This document shows positions 18,865 to 28,854 of a DNA stretch of 64,000 nt, in pieces. The notes under the pieces were generated by a model. It was given only the letters and a program-made list of their open reading frames with translations, did not search any database and was not told where the DNA came from. Position numbers and translations under genes: made by a program. The DNA comes from Aurantiochytrium sp. KH105 (Eukaryota > Sar > Bigyra > Thraustochytrida > Thraustochytriidae), in contig BGKB01000020.1 in NCBI GenBank assembly GCA_003116975.1, forward strand, positions 744,001 to 808,000, written 5' to 3'. How positions within the stretch are numbered: the stretch's first letter is position 1; each line of letters begins with the position of its first letter.

Positions 18865-21357
18865 TCAACTTGGATTCTTGTCTTGGTCTTTGCCTGAGTC
18901 CGCGGTCGACGACTTGGCACTTTTCTCCAGAATGTTGCGGATCGCGGCGACCGTGGCTTCGATCGTCTCGCGCTGCGAGTCGGTTTTGGCGGCAGGAGTT
19001 TCGAGATACTCCTGCCAGTAAAGAACAGTCAGTCGAGCACACTGGTCGTGCCAGGCATTGGACGGGAGATTGCGAAAGGCCGTGCGAACGTGCTGATCAC
19101 GAAGAGGCTCGAGAGCAGAATTTCGGGCGAGATCAATCCCGCCTTCGGCGTTTGGATGAGGAAGCATGCGCGCCAGAGACATGAACGCAAGTCCGAGATT
19201 CTTGAGATTAATATCGGAAAGCCCGTCGCGATCATTTTCATACCCGTTGCGAAACGAAGCGGCCGCGAATATGATGAGGTCCACATCCTTTACTTCGACG
19301 CCATGCTCGAGAATAAGCTGCGCATCAGAGTATAGGTGATCAAAGAGATCTCGTCGAAGGGTCCATTCCCATGTCTCCGGCGAATACTTTTCTAGTGGCG
19401 GAAGCTCCGAGCCAAGTTCGGCCGTGGCCTTTTCCCAGGCTTTCAAAGAGTCCTTGAGCCACTCTTGAAAAGGCTTTTCCTCTGCTCGAGGCACGATTCG
19501 CGTGACAAAGCCAAAGCTTTGCAAAGAAAAGGTCTCATTGTAGGCGGTATCGGTGGCGTAGTTCAACTTGCCCGTAAAGTAAACGCCTCCAGGGCAGCTT
19601 CTTGTGTTCTTGTCCAAAAGTTCGACCGTGGAGTACCCTTGCCCGTCTGCATACATTTGAGAGTTGCTGTGGACCCAAGATCCATAAGGGATCTCGGCAC
19701 ACTTGCCCCAGTTCGCGTATGCTTCATGATAGGCATCTTGCCAGGTATAAGTAAGCATGGGGCCATTGAGAATGGCCACGTCGGGACGGAAACCCTCGCA
19801 CTTTTGAAGGTAGCGAAGAGCGGTCCAATGCTGGTCGTATCCGACAATGAGAAGCGACTGCGCCGGGATCCCGGCGACCAAGGCCTTGGCGTATCTTTCC
19901 ATGTACATGTTTGTCGATTGATCCGAAATGTCGTGGTAGATGATCCATTGGTATGCGGAAAGCGCCAACGCGAGGGCCGAGGCGACTGCGAGAGTGATCA
20001 TCGGTGCTATCGAAGGAGGCGCGGCGTCACGAAAGGTTGAGAGCTGTGAAGCGAGTGGAACGATGGCAAGTAAGAAGACAATGAGATTGGGTTGCATCCA
20101 AAAGCGAGCTTGGATACCGCGCAAAAGAGCCTGGTCCATGGGCATGTTGCTGAGAAAATGAAAGACAATAACGTAAAAGGTCAAAGCCGCCACGAGCATA
20201 GGGCCGGCCAGCGCTTGGCGTTCCCTCGCTTCCCTGACGTCATCTGTGTCTCCGCTTGCCTCTTTGCTGCTCTCTCGCCGAGAGGGAGCGGCCATGTTGG
20301 ACTCGGATTGCGAATTTGCGTTCGCGTTTTTGCTCTTTTTCGCGCCAGTGCGCTGCTGCTTTGCAAGCGCGCGAGGCAACTTGTTCTTTGCTGCGCTCGT
20401 CGACGCTGGCTGTGCAAAGGCTTGTATGACCAGCATGGTTGCCCCTGCAATGGCTAAGAAGGGGATCAAGACAGCACCTTGCCTCACGACAAGGTCGTCA
20501 ACGTACAATCCTATACGGCCGAACATGCCCATATCTCCATCTTTGCTTCTGGTGAAGAGCCGGAACGTGCCGTAATCTCCGCGTCGAAGATGGTGGATAA
20601 AGCCGGATATCGTGGTGGTGTCACCCCAAGCTCCAGGCTGACGATTGGTTATCAAGGTCAGAGGAAGATAGACGTACGGGAGGAGACCAAGAAGGAAGAG
20701 AATCGACCAGCGCACGAGTTGAACAGTTCCAACGCGGCCGCGTCGGAATTCCTGGGCGAGAATGCAGGCAATAAGTGGCACTTCAAAGAGAATGGCCGTA
20801 TGCTGATTGCAGAGCGCCAGACCGGACCAAAAGGCCCCGAGGTTGATGTAAAAATCTCGTGTCCGCGATGAAGATGCGCCCAAGTAGCGCAGAGTGAGCC
20901 AGAGAAGGACAACGACGAGCAGATTATTGAGTGCGAAGACCTCGGCGCCTGTTGAGTACAACCAGACGAGTGGGGAGAGTGCATACGCAGTGGCAAGGCC
21001 AGCTGACAGGACAGCGTGTTCGAGCCGCGGGGTGATTCCATAGTGGGCGATGAGCTCAACTCCGCAGGCCTGGAGCACGCCAGCGGCCAGAGCTCCGAGG
21101 ATGCATGTCGTTGCGTTGGCGCGCCATGCCGGCGACCCTGGGAGCTCTTGTTGGTGCACAATGGCGTGGTACAGCAGCGTGAAGAGAGGGTAGCCGGGCG
21201 GATGCGCGTGCCCGAGCGTGCAGGCCTCTGCCACGAGCTCGCCGCTGTCGCCGCCCGGAATTGAGGCAAAGGCCGTCTTCAGGTATGCGCCGGCGACGAT
21301 GGCAACGGTCGCGCCGCTCATGGCTGCAGAGCCAGTGGTGCCGACGTCAAGGCCCAT
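18865..21357 (-). CDS. TMEM260: TMEM260-type DUF2723 membrane protein (probable protein O-mannosyltransferase)
   Basis: The N-terminal motif ASIPGGDSGELVAEACTLGH followed by AHPPGYPLFTLLYH (residues 31-64 of the chosen form) is the diagnostic block of DUF2723. About ten or more hydrophobic helices follow, with an Arg/Lys-rich Ser-rich cytosolic loop (about nt 20200-20400), and then a soluble helical C-terminal region of about 300 residues. Human TMEM260 is an ER GT-C-fold enzyme that O-mannosylates plexin and MET IPT domains; the acidic GGDSGE loop would be the catalytic site. I chose ATG 21357 (MGLDVGTTG), because the 78 upstream residues from 21591 are not conserved-looking, though they are hydrophobic and could be a leader. 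The protist acceptor protein is unknown. Confidence 0.85.
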   Translation of the reverse strand: MGLDVGTTGSAAMSGATVAIVAGAYLKTAFASIPGGDSGELVAEACTLGHAHPPGYPLFTLLYHAIVHQQELPGSPAWRANATTCILGALAAGVLQACGVELIAHYGITPRLEHAVLSAGLATAYALSPLVWLYSTGAEVFALNNLLVVVLLWLTLRYLGASSSRTRDFYINLGAFWSGLALCNQHTAILFEVPLIACILAQEFRRGRVGTVQLVRWSILFLLGLLPYVYLPLTLITNRQPGAWGDTTTISGFIHHLRRGDYGTFRLFTRSKDGDMGMFGRIGLYVDDLVVRQGAVLIPFLAIAGATMLVIQAFAQPASTSAAKNKLPRALAKQQRTGAKKSKNANANSQSESNMAAPSRRESSKEASGDTDDVREARERQALAGPMLVAALTFYVIVFHFLSNMPMDQALLRGIQARFWMQPNLIVFLLAIVPLASQLSTFRDAAPPSIAPMITLAVASALALALSAYQWIIYHDISDQSTNMYMERYAKALVAGIPAQSLLIVGYDQHWTALRYLQKCEGFRPDVAILNGPMLTYTWQDAYHEAYANWGKCAEIPYGSWVHSNSQMYADGQGYSTVELLDKNTRSCPGGVYFTGKLNYATDTAYNETFSLQSFGFVTRIVPRAEEKPFQEWLKDSLKAWEKATAELGSELPPLEKYSPETWEWTLRRDLFDHLYSDAQLILEHGVEVKDVDLIIFAAASFRNGYENDRDGLSDINLKNLGLAFMSLARMLPHPNAEGGIDLARNSALEPLRDQHVRTAFRNLPSNAWHDQCARLTVLYWQEYLETPAAKTDSQRETIEATVAAIRNILEKSAKSSTADSGKDQDKNPS

Positions 21358-21926
21358 GGTGGGCCGAGCGACTGCGTGCTCGCTCCGCGTCTGACCAGAT
21401 TTTCCGTCGCGGAAGACGTGGAGCGACTCGCGTCTGGACGAGATGGTTGCAGTTCTTTTGAAATAAATTTTACTCGTACTTCCTAAGCGAAAACGGTTTG
21501 GGACGCGGAAAAACAACAGCAAACGGGAACCAAAGAGGACGGTGGCCGAGCAAAACAAGCAATAAAGAAGATACTCTGACGTCAAGATCATGTTCTAAAA
21601 GGTGACACTTGTCGTCATCACTTGTTCAGCAAGTGCCACATGCCACTGCCAGCAGCCAGGCGGCTGCGGCAGCGGTTCTTTGGATCTTACCTGATGACCA
21701 CTGCAGCTGTCAGTGTGCAGCTGTGCAGCTCACAAACGTAAAATGCAAGGATAAAGATAAGAAATTGCAAAGGTCAAAATTGGTTACGAAAGCGCTCCGC
21801 TTACTCCTGAACTCTGTGCATTGACCACGTGCTGCTAAGCGATGCGGCCAGGGCGTCCTCGAGCGGAGCGCAAAGGAAACCTAATCAAATAATTGAGGAA
21901 AAGGTGGGAGAATTGGGGCAAAGTTT
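21358..21926. other. spacer / 5' UTR of the TMEM260-like gene
   Basis: About 570 bp. The TMEM260 frame stays open to 21591. No other gene or strong repeat is visible apart from a GCAGCT-rich stretch near 21650-21730. Confidence 0.4.
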
Positions 21927-22628
21927 TCAGGCGTCAATCTTGGCGCGCATCTCCTGGTCCTCCATATGCTTCTTGTACACAAGCTCCACCTCGGGCATAT
22001 TTTCGTCGATGAAGCGGTCGATCTGCTCGATGAGCGGATCGTCACCCTTGCGGGAGTCATGAAGGCCCTCCTTGACGATGCACTTGTCAAGGGCCTTGGC
22101 GAAGGCCTCCTTGTTGAGCGAAGACTGCTGCTTGACAAAGTGCTTGGCGAGATCGGGGAGGTCACCCTTGAGCGAGAAGAAGACAAGCTCCGCGAGGTGC
22201 TCGGTGGCGAAGTTGGGGAGCTTGTGGTCGCAGACGCTCTCGAAGACGGCACCGTTGCGGTCTTTCTGGTCCTGCTTGATGAGGTTGAGGATCACCTCGT
22301 AGAGGTCCTTGGCCTCGTTGTCGGTGACGACGGTCAGCAGCTCGTGGAGCATGCCCATGTCCTTCTCCGAGATGGCGGTGGCCAGCTCCGTCTTAAACGA
22401 GGGCTTGTGCGAGCCGTCGCGCGCCTTGGGGTTGTGGTCGAGGTTGACCATGTTGGCCATGCCGCCGTGGTTCTGGTGGATGTCGGGCCTATCGCCTCCC
22501 TTCTTGGAGATTTCGTTGCGCACGCCGCCGAAGCCCGCCATGGACTTGCCCTTGGGCGCGCCCTTGTTTTGAATATCCTGCTGCACCTGCTGGGGCGACT
22601 TGCCCATGAACATCTGTCCCTTGGCCAT
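21927..22628 (-). CDS. conserved-looking helical protein of unknown function
   Basis: I do not recognise this protein. From the ATG at 22628 (MAKGQMFMGKSPQQ) it has 233 residues: a Gly/Lys-rich, probably disordered ~70-residue N-terminus, then a compact mostly helical domain (LATAISEKDMGMLHELLT, KDLYEVILNLIKQDQ, HLAELVFFSLKGDLPDLAK). It is soluble with no signal peptide or membrane segment. Codon use is strongly GC-ending with few low-complexity runs, which suggests good expression. The frame remains open upstream to an ATG at 22883, but that extension is Glu/Gln repeats and GC-rich filler. The helices weakly resemble TPR/HEAT-like packing; this is a guess. Confidence 0.7.
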   Translation of the reverse strand: MAKGQMFMGKSPQQVQQDIQNKGAPKGKSMAGFGGVRNEISKKGGDRPDIHQNHGGMANMVNLDHNPKARDGSHKPSFKTELATAISEKDMGMLHELLTVVTDNEAKDLYEVILNLIKQDQKDRNGAVFESVCDHKLPNFATEHLAELVFFSLKGDLPDLAKHFVKQQSSLNKEAFAKALDKCIVKEGLHDSRKGDDPLIEQIDRFIDENMPEVELVYKKHMEDQEMRAKIDA

Positions 22629-22659
22629 CCTGCTCTTCGAGGCTTTCCTTCCCTGCTCT

Positions 22660-22735
22660 TGCTCTAGCTCTTGCTCTTGCTGATGCTCTTGCTGATGCTC
22701 TTGCTGTTTCTCTTGCTCTTGCTCTTGCTCTGGAG
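22660..22735. repeat. hexanucleotide CTCTTG/CTGATG repeat
   Basis: Imperfect hexamers of CTCTTG and TGATGC type lie just upstream of the unknown helical protein. If translated on the - strand they give Glu-Gln and His-Gln-Gln-Glu repeats. I take them as 5' leader. Confidence 0.8.
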
Positions 22736-24205
22736 TTGCGGTTTTGCTGTCGCCGGCCCGCGCAGGACCGGCCCCCGGGCGCGCCGGAATGCGCCCAGAA
22801 GGATGAGGCACCGCCGCCGGGCTGAGCTGCACGCTCGCACGCACGCACGCCCCCGCACCGGCCTCCGAAGCCCACAGCCTCACCCGCAGCCGGCCTGCCT
22901 CGTCGAAGTCCCTGTCAGCCCGGCCAGAACAGGAAAGATCAAACCGGCTACGGCCACCAAATCGGTTCGAATCGGGTCAAACCGACCGGCAAGTCCACGA
23001 ACCCAATCAGCTCGACTTGGGCGCACGCGCAGTCAGCCGACTGGCGAGTCAAATCAACGCCCGCCAGAACAGCAGCAGCTGGCTGCAGCAACAGCAAAGC
23101 CAACTAAGCTGGCAACTGCTGGCTCCTGGCCTGATCTTCACCCGCGCTCGGCCGCTTCGCCCCGCCTTCCTACCCGGCGCGGCCGTTCTCGCTTTTCTCG
23201 GCATTTGCTGCAGCTGCATCCATTGCGGAAGGCGGTGCGGCCGCTGCCCTGCGATCTCGCGCAACGCGGGGCGCAACAAATGAATAGCGGCGGCCACTGC
23301 CAGCAGGCCATGGCGGCAGGCGGCTGATCTTCACCGCCGCGTCCTGGTCGCTTCCCGCGCCTGCCGCGCTTTTTCTCGCGGGAGAGCAGGCGGCGCTGCG
23401 GGAGACTCGTGGCGGCGGCTGTGGCCCGCAGCCGCGCAGGGCTGCTCGGTCGCGGTGAACAAGGGAAACAAAGTGTGGAATGGCGCGGCGCAAGTGGGCT
23501 TTGGCGCGGCGCAAGTGCGCGGGGGACGCCGGCCCGACTTGCGGCGCGGGGGACGCGAAAGGCGCAAGCGCAGGGACGCGCGACGCGCGTCCCTCTCTTC
23601 TTGCGTTCCGGGGGAAAGTTCCTGAGCCTCGGGTCGCGTTCGCAGCGGTGCGATGAGGTGGGCGAGGGGGAACGGCGAAGCTCTGGTGACACAGGTGTGG
23701 CTTCTTATGCTTTTCTATGCTTTTCCAGCCTGCAGTGGTGGCGCGCGGCTGCGGGGAGGGGAGGTACCGCAAATGAGCCCGCAGCGCAGCGGGCTCCCCC
23801 CTCCGCAGCAACGAACGCTGCGGCCTGGCGTTCGAAGCTGAGACTGTTCCCGCCCGCTTCCGGACATGAAGCTCTCGCGACTGTAGGCAATTCGTGCACC
23901 CGCAGCTGCAGCAAGATCCAATTGATCCGTTGCGGGGCAGAAATGCGTTGCGTACACGGGAACGTGGGGAACCTGCTGTTTTGCGTCGTCGGCAACACCG
24001 CTGCGCCTTCTTCGCTCTCGAGCGTCTTTCGTGTTTCCTTTTGATCTTCTTGCTTCTGTCTCCAAGGCTCGCCGTTGTGTTGGTCATTTCGTTCATGCTC
24101 AACTTGCTTGCACTGCTGCAGCGAGGCCTTTTTCCGTTCAACTTGAACTTGCACTTGCAACAGCCCTGGGGAGAAGCAAGTTGAACTTTCTTCTTTCCTT
24201 TCAAC

Positions 24206-24267
24206 CAAGCAAAGCAAAGCAAAGCGAAAGCAAAGCGAAAGCAAAGCAAAGCAAAGCAAAGCAAAGG
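24206..24267. repeat. AGCAA/GCGAA pentanucleotide-type repeat
   Basis: An imperfect run of GCAAA/GCGAA units lies about 170 bp upstream of the next gene's ATG. The same unit family recurs near 18303-18510 in inverted orientation. Confidence 0.9.
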
Positions 24268-24438
24268 TGCCGCCCGTTCTCTCGAGAGAACGGCGGCGCA
24301 CGGTTCGCGTGGAGCGAGCGAGCGAGCGAGCAATAACCGTCGACGCCGCCGGCAGCGACGCGCAGAGACCGACGGCGCGAGGCGAGGATGCTCTGAGCGC
24401 CGCCGCGCGCAGACCGGACCGTTCGTTCCTCACACGGC

Positions 24439-27400
24439 ATGGGCATCTTCACCAGGACCACGAGGAGGAGAAGAGGCAGCCTCGGGAGCAACAGCGGCGG
24501 CCGCCTCGTGCACCCGGACCCGGAAGACGTGCTGCGCGAGCTCGAGGCGGCGGACGCGCTGCGGCAGGACGAGGGGACCGCCGAGGGCGACAACGGGTCT
24601 GAGGGGTCCTTCGAAGGGAGCCACGCCTCGCGCCCCAAGCGGGGCACGATTCTGCAGAAATTCAGACGGCAGCTCTCCGGGTCCGTGTCCGAGGCCTCGC
24701 TGCGCAGCGAGATCAGCGATGCGAGCGGGGCGACGACGGCGGCAGCGGGCGCGTCGCGCGCATTGCAGCAGCGCGAGCTCGAGATCAAGTACTGCAGCAA
24801 GTTCGACGCCACCGAGTTCTCCATGCTCCGCTCGCGGCAGCGCATTGAGCTCTTTGAGGACTTTGCAGATGACGCTCGGCGCTTCCCCGAACGTCTGCAG
24901 CGTCTTGCTGTCGCAGCAAGTCTGTGCAAGCTCCTTGATCGCGTCTCACGTCGAACTGGGCACGAAATGATGCGCCCCGCCGTGCAGGCACTCGAAACCT
25001 TGCTGTCCAGCGAGACGAGTATCCGCGAGGCCTTTCTGGCGGACGTCGCGCGCCTCGGCACCTTGCCCTTTGCGGCTTCCAAGCTTGGCGCAGCCGCCAT
25101 CGCGCAGATCGAGACCGCAAATGGCCATGAAAGCGCATGCGCCTGGCTGTACGTGGCACTTTCCTGGCTCCAAATCATGGCGCTTGTCGCGCCGTGCAGC
25201 AAGGCGGTGCGCGAGATATGGGCAACACAGGAGACCTTCGCCTTTGCCTTTGCCGCCCACGACCGCACCCAGCGTATGCGCTTCGAGTCCGGCACTGAGG
25301 CCCTGCGCGTGCGCGAGCGCGCCGATGTCAGTCTCTTGCATTTTTTAGCTGCCATGGCCGGCGACAGACACGGTGCTGAGGTCCTGGCCACCAGCATGGA
25401 CGGGCAGCTGGTCAAGACGCTTGCGACGCGTGCAAGCCATCTCGGTTTCGCCAAGAACCCTAGGACTATCGATGCCGCCGCAAAGGCGCTCTCAAACCTC
25501 GTCACGCGCTCGCGCTCGCTCGCCCTTGATTCTATTGCCGCGCGAGAACTTGCGGAGGCGGTGCTCCGCCTCCTTACTATGCAGCTCGCCGGGCCCGTAG
25601 ATGAGCTCCTGGAACGAGACGATGCCGAACAGGAGCGTCACGAGAGCCTCGACAATGTGATTTCTGGACCTGGTGCACAAGGCGCAGGAGGCGCGACAGC
25701 TCGAGCGACAGCCAGGGAAGACCCAACTACAGCGCAAAACCTCTCGACCTCACGCAATGCCAGCGGCCGCAATCGGAAAATCGCTCCTGCTGCGCGAGCG
25801 CGGTCTCTTTTTCACACCCAGGCGGGCCCCGGCGAAGACGGAAGGTCCCAGGAGCCCTGTGTGTCTGCGTTTCTCGACCTCCTGCGGGCCGCGCTCGCCC
25901 TGGCTCCGGAGACGCTGCTTCTCGCAGGCGCTGCTCTGGCAGATGCCGACGGCAAGTCCGCCGTGCCGCAGCCCTCGAGACGGCCCGTGTCGTCCGCACG
26001 CGAAAATGCGGAAGGCGCGCTCCTCTCGCGAGTCCGCGAGCTCAAGGACCAGGTGCTGCGCGATCCGGCGCTCGCAGAAAACGCCGTGGGCCACCTTTGG
26101 GCCCACCTTTTGCGGGTCGAGGAGATCCGTCACAAGAACGCTGCTCTTCTTGACGCCGACGGCGAAGGCCGCCTCTCGCGCCCCGCGTTCTACGCTCCCT
26201 TGCTCGGCACCTGCCGCAACTTTACGCCTTGCACACAGGCCTGCGAAATTACCCAAAAGCTGCTCGTCGACGAGGCGGCCCATTGCCGTCCTGGGGAACC
26301 GGATCAAATCCAGCTGCAGACGCTCTTGGAACTCGTCGAGCGTCTCGTGCTTCGCGATCCGCTCGCCTCGGTTCAAGAGCTTATGGAGTCTCTGCATAGA
26401 TTGCTGACGCAACGAAGCGATTTCGATGTTGAGACTCTCGAGCGGGCAGCGCTGGTGTACGAGCGTCTCGGCGCAACAATGACGACAGAGGCTCTGCGCC
26501 GTGTGGTCGCTCCTCTCATTGTCGACCTCGTGTCGTTGCCAGGAACGCAGGTCTTTCGCTGGGTGCTCCTCACAAGTCTACAAGAGGCCCTCTTTGCAAA
26601 GACGGAGACCGAGGTGTCTTTAGGTGAGGGCCAACAGCATCGATGGGCTCGCGCGCTCCTCTCGGCAGGTCTCCTTCGCACCATAAGGTCAGACCTACAA
26701 CTCGACGAGCCAGAGCATCTATCGCTGATTCAATTCCTCGTTGCTCTGACCTCTTGCTGCTGCGAGAGGCTTCTGGAGCGACCCGGTACTGAAGTCGGCA
26801 AAGGTTTCGAGATCGCCACCACACCTGACGCCGACGCTTCCGAGACTCATTTGGCGATCCAGGCGGCAGCTTCGAGCACTTGCAGAACAGTCCTCCTGCT
26901 ATTGAACAAAAATCAACAAGCTTCCGATTCAATCGGGAGCGCACCGGACTATGTCAGCGATGATGGTGCAAGAAAATTACATTGTGGATCTGGGCTCGTG
27001 CAGATTGGCGAGAATCTTTTGCGTCTCGAGAGCAAGGAGCGGCGGCGCGAAATTATTATGGACGAAAGTTCACCTGCAAATCTTGGTACGCTTGCACGCG
27101 CGCTATCTATGCGCCTTCGCGTCTTTCGCGGCGAGATTCCCATCGCGCTTGACAGAGACGCGGACACAATATTTTCAAGCATCTCGGCTCTGGTTTATTG
27201 GCTGTCTGAAATGGCAGACGTGAGTGCTTTCGATCGCTGTCGCGACGAAGCCGACGCACTTCAAGGCCTTTACAGCGATGTTCTCTCAATGCTTCTCATC
27301 AATGGACTCCCGGAGACCGACCCAGAACTGCACCGCCGCATTCTATACATACTTTTTCGCTTACTACGTTGCACTCACGTGAACCACGCTGCTTCGCTGA

Positions 27401-28650
27401 CTTTTGAAGTTAACGACCAGCGACGATTTCTCGCGTCCATTCTCCTCGGTACACTTACGCTAGGTCTCGACAAAGCACGTTCTTCGACGGCCTTGCCGCA
27501 AGAAATGACTGCTTCTGGTGAACGTCGCGGTTTAACAGCGCTCGTTCTCTTGCACTTGACGAGGGCTTCGCAGCCCTTTTGCAGTACCTTGCTCGAGGCA
27601 AAGTCGCTCGAAACTGTGCCCAAAGCCCTTCTTCTTTCTCTGGAAACCTCTCAAGACAAGCCGGAGACAAGTGAAGTCTCACCACCAAGTGGTGAAGCCT
27701 CACCAAAAAGTAGTGGAGCCTCACTCAAAAGTAGTGAAGCAGAGATGAATTCGTTTCAGCTTTCTCTGGCAGCTGTTCTCTATTCACTTCTCGGGCACCA
27801 AGATGTTGAGAGACTGCTTTGTAACGAAGTCTGCGTGCGCGACATTATCAAGGTAATGCAGGCGTACTGTGCTCGTACAGAGAGCCTCGGCATGGAGTCT
27901 GGTGCTCCGACTGAAAGCTTCGTGCTCTTCCTCGGCGTTATTCACAAGCTCGCCGATAATCTTGAGCTTGTGAAAAAGGGCCCAACACGAGCAGCGCATC
28001 GCGGGCAGCTTGACGAGATGCGTGGGCTCTTATCTGACCTCATCCGTCTTCAGAATACTCTCAAGCAGTCGGCTGACCTTGGAAGACATGCAGCAATCAT
28101 CTCCGACCGTGGCGATCCGGAAGGCGCGAGACGCGTACTCGATCTAGTTGTTGCGGCGAAACAAGCCATCATGGAGATTCTTGCCATGTTGCCTGCACGC
28201 GATCCTCGTGCGTTGCGGAGAAGACGGTATCAGCTGCTCTTGAGCGAGATTCCTCCAGGTCTTTGCACGATTGAATCGCTTCTTCGTCTTCAGCATGCGC
28301 GCTTGGCAAAGGCCGAGCACCGCGACGTCAAGGCAAAGCCCAGTACCGAAATGGATATGTGGACACAGGCGTATCACGAACTATTACTTGCCTCGCCCGA
28401 GGTAGAGGCAAGCCTTCGGGCATGCGAGGCAGAGGCACGAGCCGAGGCATCTCTGGCAGCGAGACACATACTCAGAGATGCAAGAACCAAACTTGCACCG
28501 CCCATTCCCGAGGAACAGGAGCGAGCAAAGCCATTGCATCGAGATCTCGATATCTTTTTTCGTGAGACGATTTTCACTCGTGGAATCGTCGACATGGACG
28601 CAGAGGAGCGAGCGCGGTTTGATCTCGCAGCATTGACAAAACAAACTTAA
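24439..28650 (+). CDS. large helical (ARM/HEAT-like) protein of unknown function
   Basis: A single frame of 1403 residues with no family I recognise. The first ~110 residues are basic and Ser/Gly-rich (MGIFTRTTRRRRG). From about residue 115 the sequence is almost wholly amphipathic helix with Leu/Ala repeats (LAVAASLCKLLDRVSRR, ALETLLSSETSIREAFL, LDLLRAALALAPETLLLAGA). This suggests an alpha-solenoid of the ARM/HEAT type, and no catalytic motif is seen. A short in-frame ~24-bp repeat (nt 27665-27740) interrupts it with Ser/Pro/Glu-rich residues. No membrane segments or signal peptide are seen. The C-terminal ~60 residues are charged (RDLDIFFRETIFTRGIVDM). A scaffold role in the nuclear pore, trafficking or cytoskeleton is possible but unsupported. 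Confidence 0.8.
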   Translation: MGIFTRTTRRRRGSLGSNSGGRLVHPDPEDVLRELEAADALRQDEGTAEGDNGSEGSFEGSHASRPKRGTILQKFRRQLSGSVSEASLRSEISDASGATTAAAGASRALQQRELEIKYCSKFDATEFSMLRSRQRIELFEDFADDARRFPERLQRLAVAASLCKLLDRVSRRTGHEMMRPAVQALETLLSSETSIREAFLADVARLGTLPFAASKLGAAAIAQIETANGHESACAWLYVALSWLQIMALVAPCSKAVREIWATQETFAFAFAAHDRTQRMRFESGTEALRVRERADVSLLHFLAAMAGDRHGAEVLATSMDGQLVKTLATRASHLGFAKNPRTIDAAAKALSNLVTRSRSLALDSIAARELAEAVLRLLTMQLAGPVDELLERDDAEQERHESLDNVISGPGAQGAGGATARATAREDPTTAQNLSTSRNASGRNRKIAPAARARSLFHTQAGPGEDGRSQEPCVSAFLDLLRAALALAPETLLLAGAALADADGKSAVPQPSRRPVSSARENAEGALLSRVRELKDQVLRDPALAENAVGHLWAHLLRVEEIRHKNAALLDADGEGRLSRPAFYAPLLGTCRNFTPCTQACEITQKLLVDEAAHCRPGEPDQIQLQTLLELVERLVLRDPLASVQELMESLHRLLTQRSDFDVETLERAALVYERLGATMTTEALRRVVAPLIVDLVSLPGTQVFRWVLLTSLQEALFAKTETEVSLGEGQQHRWARALLSAGLLRTIRSDLQLDEPEHLSLIQFLVALTSCCCERLLERPGTEVGKGFEIATTPDADASETHLAIQAAASSTCRTVLLLLNKNQQASDSIGSAPDYVSDDGARKLHCGSGLVQIGENLLRLESKERRREIIMDESSPANLGTLARALSMRLRVFRGEIPIALDRDADTIFSSISALVYWLSEMADVSAFDRCRDEADALQGLYSDVLSMLLINGLPETDPELHRRILYILFRLLRCTHVNHAASLTFEVNDQRRFLASILLGTLTLGLDKARSSTALPQEMTASGERRGLTALVLLHLTRASQPFCSTLLEAKSLETVPKALLLSLETSQDKPETSEVSPPSGEASPKSSGASLKSSEAEMNSFQLSLAAVLYSLLGHQDVERLLCNEVCVRDIIKVMQAYCARTESLGMESGAPTESFVLFLGVIHKLADNLELVKKGPTRAAHRGQLDEMRGLLSDLIRLQNTLKQSADLGRHAAIISDRGDPEGARRVLDLVVAAKQAIMEILAMLPARDPRALRRRRYQLLLSEIPPGLCTIESLLRLQHARLAKAEHRDVKAKPSTEMDMWTQAYHELLLASPEVEASLRACEAEARAEASLAARHILRDARTKLAPPIPEEQERAKPLHRDLDIFFRETIFTRGIVDMDAEERARFDLAALTKQT
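27665..27740 (+). repeat. ~24-bp in-frame tandem repeat
   Basis: About three imperfect copies of a unit resembling GTGAAGCCTCACCAAAAAGT encode Ser-Gly-Glu-Ala-Ser-Pro-like octapeptides within the large helical protein. This is a coding minisatellite. Confidence 0.8.
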
Positions 28651-28854
28651 TTTTTTTCGCATCTTTTGTATTAGTTTTCTCATTGTCATCATCATCGTCA
28701 TCTGTCGTTTTCTTCTTGTTTAATAATTTTCCCATTACGACGATGATCCTGCTTTTAATCCATTGCTTTCAAAGGAAATGAGTCCGAGTCACTGTTCATG
28801 CGCACATTTTATACTTAATTAGCTTCCTCTTCATCATTCTATTCCCCGTTTTGA

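Larger units (their letters stand above)
22629..24438. other. 1.8 kb divergent spacer
   Basis: It lies between two divergent genes. It contains the hexamer repeat described separately, tracts rich in CGGTTCGAATCGG-like sequence near 22960-22990, and an AGCAA(AG) repeat (24206-24267) just before the next gene. Long open frames on the - strand (for example 23170-24333) are Arg/Pro/Ala-rich with no domain, so I call no gene. Confidence 0.6.

Noticed and set aside
22960..23000. GGTTCGAATC-like sequence resembling a tRNA T-arm
   Set aside because: I could not find a matching acceptor stem or anticodon arm upstream at tRNA spacing.
23170..24333. 387-residue open frame in the spacer before the helical-protein gene
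   Set aside because: Arg/Ala/Pro low complexity crossing a pentanucleotide repeat; no domain, no neighbour support.
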